Positions 1 through 5,151 of a stretch of 8,018 nt of DNA are shown here, piece after piece. Source of the DNA: Eubacterium sp. (lineage in GTDB: Bacteria; Bacillota; Clostridia; Peptostreptococcales; Anaerovoracaceae); contig JAFOKI010000073.1 in assembly GCA_017419895.1 (NCBI GenBank), positions 1 to 8,018 of the forward strand. The letters run 5' to 3'. Below the pieces are notes generated by a model. That model made no database searches and had not been told where the DNA came from. It saw only the letters and a list, made by a program, of their open reading frames with translations. A program made the position numbers and the translations under genes. How positions within the stretch are numbered: position 1 is the stretch's first letter; each line of letters opens with the position of its first letter.

Positions 1-324
1 CAGGTGAAGGTCAAAAAAGGAATAATGTATAAACTGGGTGATACAGTGGACGTTGATATTGGAGGAACGGGAGAACTTGATCTTCACCAGTATTTCATGG
101 GAGTCGATGTGAGCGGCGGTGCAAAAGTGAATTTCCATTGGTGGTGGATAAGTCTGGATAAGCAGTATGACGGAGAGTTCCTCATGGGTTTCTACCAGAG
201 AGAGAACGGAGTCATGGCCTTCGGCGTAGGGCTAAGAGGAAATTCCGGAGGGAAAAACATCGTCAAGCATTATTACTACGATTTTAACGGGGAAAGCAAT
301 CTCGGAAACGGACAGCTGACATAA
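1..324 (+). CDS. C-terminal part (or all) of an unrecognised glycine/aromatic-rich protein
   Basis: I do not recognise this protein. The frame is open to the first base, so it may be the tail of a longer gene to the left. In-window starts would be GTG at 4 or ATG at 25; the ATG has a purine-rich AAAGGA just upstream, but only three bases separate them, which is short. It ends with TAA at 322-324. The readable product is about 100 residues, rich in Gly, Tyr, Trp and Phe, with alternating polar and hydrophobic residues that suggest a beta-sheet fold. A cluster of three consecutive tryptophans lies in the middle (about residue 46 from the GTG). No membrane helix, signal peptide or cysteine motif is seen. 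The next gene starts 37 bases downstream on the same strand, so the two may share an operon. Confidence 0.6.
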   Translation, partial: QVKVKKGIMYKLGDTVDVDIGGTGELDLHQYFMGVDVSGGAKVNFHWWWISLDKQYDGEFLMGFYQRENGVMAFGVGLRGNSGGKNIVKHYYYDFNGESNLGNGQLT

Positions 325-361
325 GATCGTCGAGGCGGACAGTTCGGGACAGGTATGTGAA

Positions 362-2341
362 ATGACATCATTGAAAACGAAAAAAAACAGATACGCTTTT
401 TCAGCGGTCCTTCTGGTCCTGCTGCTCTTTTCTGTGCTGCTCATGACAACGCAGCAGTCATTTGCGGAAAAGAAAAGCAAAGTCATAACCGATCACGGGG
501 TAAAGGGAAAGCTTGCAGTATCTTTCCAGTTCGACGTTGAAGAAGTTCCAATCACTCTGATATCGCCCGGTGGTCAGAAGTTCAGCGAGGGGAGCAAAGG
601 CGTCGCTGTTTACAGGGGCGAAAAATGGGTGCTTTTCGAAATCGAAGACGCGGAGAAAGGTGAGTGGAAGGCTGAATATGACCTTGGGGTTAACAGCGTC
701 ATAACATATCACATACTGGAGTCAGAAGGCGGTATAGCAATCCAGAATTTTGCCGTTGGAAAAGTAAACGGATCCAAAGCAAAGGTGTCTTTTGAGGTCG
801 ACAGACCTGTTGAGGCGATCCGTTACAGCTGGGTGATCACCGCGTCTGATGAATCGGTTACTGACGAGGAGGGAGTGAGAGTCGGATCAGGCAGCGCCAA
901 ATCCGGTGAGAAAGTCGAGGATGAGATAGATCTCTCCGATCTCTCAAGTTCGGACGGTGTCGTTCTTAGTCTTTATGTGGAGGGTACCAGTCCGAATGGC
1001 AATGAAGAATTCGATACGCTCTTGTGCGATCCGTTCGCGTATACGAATCCGGATTCACCGGAGGCGATGAAAAGCTATCGCGTACTGATAGACCACAATA
1101 ATCACTATCTGGAGATCGACTGGGAAGGACTGGATGACGGTTCTGAGCACAGGATACGCGTAACGGCAGACGACAACACTGACAACTATCTCATGAAAGA
1201 AGATTTGGAAAGTGATGTCACGAATACCGGACTTTACTATCCTGCAGATACAAAGAAGCTTACGGTGTCCCTGTCGTATCTTTACAGAGGTCTGTATTCA
1301 AAAGAAAAGGTCGTGGAGATCGACCTGGAAAACGGCGATTATCTATTGCTCGAGGGAGAAAATGTAACTGCCGGAGGTAATGTCATACTCTCCTATAGAA
1401 GCAGTAAGCCCGCGATCCTTTCCGTTTTCACAGGGGAAAGGCAGGAGCCTGCCGAGAGAAAAGATTTCGAAACAAGAGAAGAATATGAAGAAGCGCTTCG
1501 AAAAGAAGGCGCGGAGCAGTATAGGATCCAGGAAGAAGGGAAGATAAGCCTTCCCATGCAGCAGTCTGAAACTGTGTTCTATGCCGAATTCGAGGGTGAA
1601 GAAAATGTATTCCATTTTGTGGACACGCGTCTCCAGTACAGTGCTTTCCCGCCTGAGATAGTGCTGTATGAGGATCCGGATGGGATGACATATAAAGAAG
1701 GTGAGATAGAAATAACAGGTCTGATCTCACACGGAACGTCACTCACGATCGACGGCGCGGAAGTCGAATTGGGAGAAGACGGATCATTCTCAAAAAAATT
1801 GACGCTTAAAGACGGAGAGAACGTGTTTGAGCTCACGGCTTCAAATGAACTGGGTGTGACGGCGACGAAAGTCCTGACGGTTTACCGGGGAACAGGAAAC
1901 CGCTCCCGTGCAGCTGCGGGACAGGAACCTTTGTCCATTAACAGGGTCATAAAAGAGGAGCTTTCACAAAGGGGACTCAGCCCGTGGCTTCCTTTGCTGG
2001 CTGCGCTTGCCTTGAGCCTCATCCTCATCATCGTTTTCTGGCTCGTTCTCAGAAAAGAAAGGAGCAAAGGGATGATTCTGATGCTCCTGATGGTCATGGC
2101 CGATGTCATTGCCGCTTTCCTTGCAGCCGGCTCGATGCTCTTGTCTAATGTCATAGCAAAAGATATGGGTGATACCGAGGTACTGTCAATGATGGAGAGG
2201 TCTTTTGAGGAAACGTGGAAATACATGCAGCTTAAGGATAGTCTGTTTAACGCGGGACTTGTATTTACCGGAGTTTTTGTGGTCGGGCTTGTCCTGACGA
2301 TCCTGCTTGGGATCCGTCTCCGTAAGAAGAATAAGGTGTGA
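362..2341 (+). CDS. Exported membrane-anchored protein with Ig-like domains and three C-terminal membrane helices
   Basis: This 659-residue protein has a positively charged N-terminus and a hydrophobic segment at about residues 11-29, ending near SFAEK, which fits a signal peptide or N-terminal anchor. Residues 40-510 are predicted extracellular and beta-rich. Residues 50-115 carry an SPGG loop and a GEW motif like the beta domains that follow vWA domains in some surface proteins. Residues 430-508 match the pattern of the Ig-like glucodextranase-B/bacillopeptidase-type domain (ITG...LTIDG...DGSF...L.DGEN.F.LTA.N..G). A charged, Glu-rich insert lies at 360-393. Hydrophobic helices follow at about 541-563, 570-596 and 630-652, with a basic C-terminal tail. 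No enzyme motif is visible, so the function is unknown; adhesion or envelope sensing are possibilities. The start is ATG with a weak AGG about nine bases upstream. The stop overlaps or abuts the zinc-ribbon gene, indicating translational coupling. Confidence 0.85.
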   Translation: MTSLKTKKNRYAFSAVLLVLLLFSVLLMTTQQSFAEKKSKVITDHGVKGKLAVSFQFDVEEVPITLISPGGQKFSEGSKGVAVYRGEKWVLFEIEDAEKGEWKAEYDLGVNSVITYHILESEGGIAIQNFAVGKVNGSKAKVSFEVDRPVEAIRYSWVITASDESVTDEEGVRVGSGSAKSGEKVEDEIDLSDLSSSDGVVLSLYVEGTSPNGNEEFDTLLCDPFAYTNPDSPEAMKSYRVLIDHNNHYLEIDWEGLDDGSEHRIRVTADDNTDNYLMKEDLESDVTNTGLYYPADTKKLTVSLSYLYRGLYSKEKVVEIDLENGDYLLLEGENVTAGGNVILSYRSSKPAILSVFTGERQEPAERKDFETREEYEEALRKEGAEQYRIQEEGKISLPMQQSETVFYAEFEGEENVFHFVDTRLQYSAFPPEIVLYEDPDGMTYKEGEIEITGLISHGTSLTIDGAEVELGEDGSFSKKLTLKDGENVFELTASNELGVTATKVLTVYRGTGNRSRAAAGQEPLSINRVIKEELSQRGLSPWLPLLAALALSLILIIVFWLVLRKERSKGMILMLLMVMADVIAAFLAAGSMLLSNVIAKDMGDTEVLSMMERSFEETWKYMQLKDSLFNAGLVFTGVFVVGLVLTILLGIRLRKKNKV

Positions 2342-2343
2342 TC

Positions 2344-2802
2344 ATGTACTGTAGATATTGCGGAAAAGAACTGAAACCGAATGCCCGTTTCTGTACCTTC
2401 TGTGGTAAAGAACAGGTCAAAATGAAACCGAAGACAGCTGTTGACCCGGCGGCGATCCGCCCTGCCGCGCCGCCTGTAAACACTCAGCCGGTAAGACCAG
2501 TACCGGTCCGGCCGGCCGTGCCGCCGGTGAATGCTCAACCTGTAAATACGACGCCGGTCCAGCCTAATGCAAAGAAACAAAAAGTGAATGCGGCAGCTCT
2601 CGTGAAAGAACGCATGGCAGCGGGTAAAGAGCGCATAGCAGCCGGCAGGGAACAGATGGCTGCCGGCAGAGAGAAGGTCAGTGCCGCAAGTGTAAAAGGC
2701 ATGCGGATCGTACTGATCGGGCTTGCCTGCGCGATGTGTGTCACGCTGGGGGTTGTTCTGCTTCTGGACCCGTATAGTTTTATCAGTATAACAGGAGCAT
2801 AA
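2344..2802 (+). CDS. Zinc-ribbon protein with Pro/Val linker, heptad repeats and one membrane helix
   Basis: This 152-residue protein starts with a treble-clef-like zinc ribbon, CxxC at 3/6 and CxxC at 17/20 (MYCRYCGKEL...FCTFCGKEQ), a form common in Firmicute membrane proteins. Residues 30-75 are a Pro/Val/Asn linker with two copies of PPVN(T/A)QPV. Residues 89-116 are four heptads of an Ala/Gly and charged type, probably an amphipathic helix. Residues 121-141 form a hydrophobic helix, with a short tail. The expected topology is zinc ribbon in the cytoplasm and tail outside (inference). I chose ATG 2344 because the product then starts directly before the ribbon and AAGGTG lies five bases upstream. 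GTG at 2338 would add two residues and overlap the upstream stop as GTGA. Either way it is coupled to the Ig-domain membrane protein, suggesting the two products work together. Function unknown. Confidence 0.85.
   Translation: MYCRYCGKELKPNARFCTFCGKEQVKMKPKTAVDPAAIRPAAPPVNTQPVRPVPVRPAVPPVNAQPVNTTPVQPNAKKQKVNAAALVKERMAAGKERIAAGREQMAAGREKVSAASVKGMRIVLIGLACAMCVTLGVVLLLDPYSFISITGA
2608..2691 (+). repeat. Four tandem 21-bp units encoding heptads in the zinc-ribbon gene
   Basis: Units at 2608-2628, 2629-2649, 2650-2670 and 2671-2691 encode ERMAAGK, ERIAAGR, EQMAAGR and EKVSAAS. The first three are nearly identical in protein and the DNA has drifted at third positions, so this is an older duplication kept for its protein product. 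The last unit is the most diverged and leads into the membrane helix. Confidence 0.8.
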
Positions 2803-2877
2803 AGCACACGGATCGGGGGCTGTGACCGCATTTTCAGCCATTAACCATTACCTTCTGCATGCGTTGAAAAAAAGTTC

Positions 2878-2906
2878 TTGCCAATGTGGCATGTAATATG
2901 TATAAT
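2878..2906 (+). promoter_or_regulatory. Strong sigma-A type promoter of the tRNA-Glu unit
   Basis: TTGCCA at 2878-2883 and a perfect TATAAT at 2901-2906 are separated by 17 bases, the optimal spacing. Transcription should start around 2911-2914, inside a GGG run. In Firmicutes a GTP-initiated start is often linked to growth-rate and stringent control through GTP levels; that part is inference. Between 2803 and this promoter I see only a weak 5-bp dyad (GGCTG 2818-2822 / CAGCC 2835-2839). Confidence 0.8.
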
Positions 2907-2910
2907 ATAA

Positions 2911-2930
2911 GGGCGCCGCAAAAGGCGCCC
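2911..2930 (+). other. Leader hairpin directly upstream of tRNA-Glu
   Basis: GGGCGCC (2911-2917) and GGCGCCC (2924-2930) form a perfect 7-bp GC-rich stem with a GCAAAA loop. It begins at or next to the predicted transcription start and ends six bases before the mature tRNA. No T-tract follows, so it is not a standard terminator. It could stabilise the 5' end of the precursor or position it for RNase P. The same bases can alternatively pair with the trailer at 3045-3058. Confidence 0.65.
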
Positions 2931-2936
2931 AGGTAC

Positions 2937-3011
2937 GCCTCCTTGGTCAAGAGGTCAAGACGCAGCCCTCTCACGGCTGAATCAGCGGTTCGATTCCGCT
3001 AGGAGGTACCA
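2937..3011 (+). tRNA. tRNA-Glu (anticodon CTC), CCA encoded
   Basis: The full cloverleaf can be drawn. The acceptor stem is 2937-2943 with 3001-3007, seven pairs, the first a G-U wobble. The D stem is GTC/GAC (2946-2948/2959-2961). The anticodon stem is CAGCC/GGCTG (2963-2967/2975-2979) with loop CTCTCAC and anticodon CTC at 2970-2972. The variable loop is four bases. The T stem is AGCGG/CCGCT (2984-2988/2996-3000) with loop TTCGATT. The discriminator is A at 3008 and CCA is encoded at 3009-3011. CTC reads GAG, so this is the second glutamate isoacceptor beside the usual TTC form. It stands alone, with its own promoter and terminator and no other tRNA gene adjacent. Confidence 0.95.
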
Positions 3012-3016
3012 ATAAG

Positions 3017-3053
3017 ACGGAACGGCCTCAAACCGTTCCGTTTTGCGCTTTTT
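3017..3053 (+). terminator. Rho-independent terminator of the tRNA-Glu unit
   Basis: ACGGAACGG (3017-3025) and CCGTTCCGT (3033-3041) make a perfect 9-bp stem with a seven-base loop, starting five bases after the CCA. The T-tract is split: TTTT at 3041-3044, then GCGC, then TTTTT at 3049-3053. This imperfect U-tract may let some transcription through into the 3D-domain gene, for which I see no promoter of its own. Confidence 0.75.
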
Positions 3054-3094
3054 GCGGCTGGGATCCGCGTAAGCTGCTTTGTCCGTAAGCCCGC

Positions 3095-3110
3095 AGCCGC
3101 AGGAGCGGCT
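3095..3110 (+). other. Hairpin in the leader of the 3D-domain gene
   Basis: AGCCGC (3095-3100) and GCGGCT (3105-3110) form a 6-bp stem with an AGGA loop, followed by TTGTC. The same left arm can instead pair further upstream: TGCGGCTG at 3053-3060 with CAGCCGCA at 3094-3101. Two similar stretches, at 3073-3085 and 3105-3117, read GC(T/G)GCTTTGTC(C/G)G. The 3054-3138 leader is thus GC-rich, repetitive and able to fold in more than one way, and no clear promoter is seen in it. Confidence 0.4.
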
Positions 3111-3138
3111 TTGTCGGGGGAACGGTATAGAGGTGAGC

Positions 3139-3825
3139 ATGTCAATAGGTAAACGGATAAACAAAAAACTTGACGATGTAGGCAAGATGCTCCTTGCCAT
3201 TCTTGTCATGTGTACTGTCGCGCTTGCCCCGATTTCATGCACTGCGCTCGAGATGGAGCGTCAGTTCGAAATGACCGAAATAGTGTGCGCTTCCGTTACC
3301 GACGGATATGAGAGCTATGTCCTTTCGTGCGAGGACGGTGAGTTCAGGGCCAAGAACTCTATCAGAGCGGTGAAAGCGCAGATCAAGCTCGAAAAGGCGC
3401 AGGCAAAAGAGTATCTTGAGAAGGAAGAGGAACGCAAGGCAAAAGAAAGATATGAACGCGCCGAGGCTGAAGCCTGGGCGAACACGAACAGGACTTTCCC
3501 GAATTCATCGTGGAGCGGAAGGGTACTGTCGCCGGGAGCCGGAACGATAATGGGTCCGTCGGGAAAAGAGACGTTCTACAACCTCAACATGGGGGTCGTT
3601 GTCAGCGTGATGCGCCGCATGGGATTCAGCGAAGAAGAGTATCCGTATGAAGTCAGGGAAGACGGAGTCAAGACGCTAGGCGGATTTGTTATGGTGGCTG
3701 CCAATCTCGATATAAGACCGAGAGGATCGTTCATAATGACATCATGCGGGGTCGGCATAGTATGCGACACCGGCGGTTTCGCGAAGAGAAACAGGACGCA
3801 GCTCGATTTAGCGGTCACATGGTAA
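3139..3825 (+). CDS. Signal-anchored 3D-domain (RlpA/MltA-like beta-barrel) envelope protein
   Basis: This 228-residue protein has a short basic N-terminus, a hydrophobic segment at about residues 17-36 (signal peptide or anchor), a charged helical stretch rich in Lys, Glu and Ala at 75-113, and a C-terminal domain at about 126-228. That domain resembles the 3D domain found at the end of clostridial and bacillar cell-wall proteins: the RPRG turn at 193-196, the CDTGG motif at 209-213 and the final QLDLAV at 221-226. Two of the three namesake aspartates are clear (D210, D223). The first appears as N189, with D191 close by. The family is linked to peptidoglycan cleavage or binding; activity here is unproven. 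ATG 3139 was chosen over an upstream in-frame GTG because AGAGGTG lies just before it and the signal sequence then starts correctly. Expression may come from read-through of the tRNA terminator. Confidence 0.8.
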   Translation: MSIGKRINKKLDDVGKMLLAILVMCTVALAPISCTALEMERQFEMTEIVCASVTDGYESYVLSCEDGEFRAKNSIRAVKAQIKLEKAQAKEYLEKEEERKAKERYERAEAEAWANTNRTFPNSSWSGRVLSPGAGTIMGPSGKETFYNLNMGVVVSVMRRMGFSEEEYPYEVREDGVKTLGGFVMVAANLDIRPRGSFIMTSCGVGIVCDTGGFAKRNRTQLDLAVTW

Positions 3826-3868
3826 TCAAGCATAAGCATGGAATGACAGATCATATTTGAAACGAACA

Positions 3869-3893
3869 AAAGCGCCGGCGAGTCCGGCGCTTT
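3869..3893. terminator. Bidirectional terminator between convergent genes
   Basis: AAAGCGCCGG (3869-3878) and CCGGCGCTTT (3884-3893) form a 10-bp stem with loop CGAGT. On the plus strand TTTGTTATT follows; on the minus strand TTTTGTT follows. It sits between the 3D gene stop (3825) and the reductase stop (3932), so it can end both transcripts. Confidence 0.85.
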
Positions 3894-3931
3894 GTTATTA
3901 CAGTCAAAACAGGCTTCAGTAACTGCTTCCG

Positions 3932-5104
3932 CTACCTTACCATGAACTTGCGTCCGACTACGGCGGCGATCTTGTAGGGGAGCGGTCTCAGAGCTTTATC
4001 TGCTTCCTTGACGAGCGATGAAACGGGAAGACTCTGAGGACAGTGCTTCTCGCACTTTTTGCAGCCTATGCAGTTTGAGCCGAATCCGGGCTTTTTTCTT
4101 AATCCTATAGTTGAAAGATAGTTGTAGCGGCCTCGTGATTTCTTCTCGAGATACATCGTGTTGTAGCAGCTGAAAATGCCGGGGATATCGACGCCCTGGG
4201 GACAAGGCATGCAGTATCTGCATCCGGTACATCCGACTTTCAGTCTGGATGTGAGTATGCGTTTGACATCTTCTATGGTTTCACGTTCTTCCGGAGTCAT
4301 ACTGCCGGCAGGGGATGATGAGGCTGCCAGGCAGTTTTCCTCTACCATTTCGATCGAATTCATGCCGGAAAGCACACATGTGACACCGGGCTGGTCGTAC
4401 AGCCACTTCAGTCCGATTGCCGGAGGTTTAAGTCCAATTCTTGCGATACGGTCGACAGCGTCCTGCGGGAGCTTTGTGGCAAGTGCGCCTCCTCGCAGAG
4501 GTTCCATTATGATAACGGGAATACCCATTTCATATGCGGTCTCAAGACCAAGTCTCCCGGCCTGACTGGTCTCATCCAAGTAATTGTATTGTATCTGGCA
4601 GAAATCCCAAGGATAGTCTTTCAGTATACTGAGAAACATTTCAGTGTTGCCGTGGAATGAGAATCCGATATTCCTGATTGCGCCGGATGCTTTTTTGCGC
4701 TCGATCCAGTCTTCTATTCCGAGGCGTTTGAGTTTCTCCCACTGCGCGAGGTCTGTGAGCATATGCATCAGGTAATAGTCGACGTGGTCAGTCTTAAGAC
4801 GTTTCAGTTCTTCGTCGAAATACTTATCGATAGCGCCGGGATTGTTCACAAGGTATTGTGGAAGCTTTGTTGCGATATTGATTTTGTCTCTGATACCGTT
4901 CCTTGAGACAATCTCGCCTAGCGCGGCTTCGCTGCCAGGATAAAGATAAGCGGTGTCGTAATAGTTGACTCCGAGTTCAAACGCGCGCAGGAGTTCGCGC
5001 TCGGCCTTGTCGATGTCTATACTGTTTCCCCTGCGGGTGAACCTCATGCAGCCGTATCCCAGAAGTGAGATAGGCTCTCCGTATTTGTTTTTTCTGTACT
5101 CCAT
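3932..5104 (-). CDS. Aldo/keto reductase with C-terminal dicluster 4Fe-4S module
   Basis: This 390-residue protein joins an AKR TIM barrel (about 1-285) to a ferredoxin-like tail, as in the predicted oxidoreductases of the COG1453 type. The catalytic tetrad is intact: D50 and Y55 in NYYDTAYLYPGSE, K80 in IATK, H114 in YLMH. The tail has CxxCxxCxxCP (C292, 295, 298, 301), one residue shorter before the last cysteine than the classical motif, and a classical CxxCxxCxxxCP (C345, 348, 351, 355). Likely cytoplasmic; it could pass electrons between NAD(P)H or ferredoxin and a carbonyl substrate, which cannot be named. I chose ATG 5104, with GAGGA seven bases upstream and the normal AKR N-terminus MEYRKNKYG. 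A TTG at 5155 would add 17 residues unlike the family. It follows the paralogue at 5152-6300 by 47 bases, so both are probably one operon. Confidence 0.93.
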   Translation of the reverse strand: MEYRKNKYGEPISLLGYGCMRFTRRGNSIDIDKAERELLRAFELGVNYYDTAYLYPGSEAALGEIVSRNGIRDKINIATKLPQYLVNNPGAIDKYFDEELKRLKTDHVDYYLMHMLTDLAQWEKLKRLGIEDWIERKKASGAIRNIGFSFHGNTEMFLSILKDYPWDFCQIQYNYLDETSQAGRLGLETAYEMGIPVIIMEPLRGGALATKLPQDAVDRIARIGLKPPAIGLKWLYDQPGVTCVLSGMNSIEMVEENCLAASSSPAGSMTPEERETIEDVKRILTSRLKVGCTGCRYCMPCPQGVDIPGIFSCYNTMYLEKKSRGRYNYLSTIGLRKKPGFGSNCIGCKKCEKHCPQSLPVSSLVKEADKALRPLPYKIAAVVGRKFMVR

Positions 5105-5151
5105 TTTTATATCCTCAATTCCCAAGTTACCCCCTACGATTCTTCGTGTAT

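Larger units (their letters stand above)
2915..3058 (+). repeat. 14-bp inverted repeat bracketing tRNA-Glu and its terminator hairpin
   Basis: The arm at 2915-2928 (GCCGCAAAAGGCGC) is complementary to the arm at 3045-3058 (GCGCTTTTTGCGGC) at every position, with one G-U pair (2924 with 3049). In RNA this gives 14 uninterrupted pairs enclosing the whole tRNA and the terminator stem. The left arm is the same sequence that makes the local leader hairpin, so the two structures exclude each other. The right arm includes the second half of the terminator U-tract. Confidence 0.6.

Noticed and set aside
2818..2839. Weak dyad after the zinc-ribbon gene as a terminator
   Set aside because: Only five pairs with a 12-base loop and no T-tract follow.
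1882..2841. A 319-codon open frame on the minus strand
   Set aside because: It is antisense to the end of the Ig-domain gene and the whole zinc-ribbon gene, has low-complexity and Ser/Arg/His-rich translation, no family features, and no ribosome site that I could see.
2931..3011. T-box or other riboswitch reading of the structured tRNA region
   Set aside because: The cloverleaf is complete with an encoded CCA, and no T-box motif or downstream aminoacyl-tRNA synthetase gene is present.
3126..3131. TATAGA as a -10 for the 3D-domain gene
   Set aside because: It overlaps the ribosome site and has no -35 at a proper distance.
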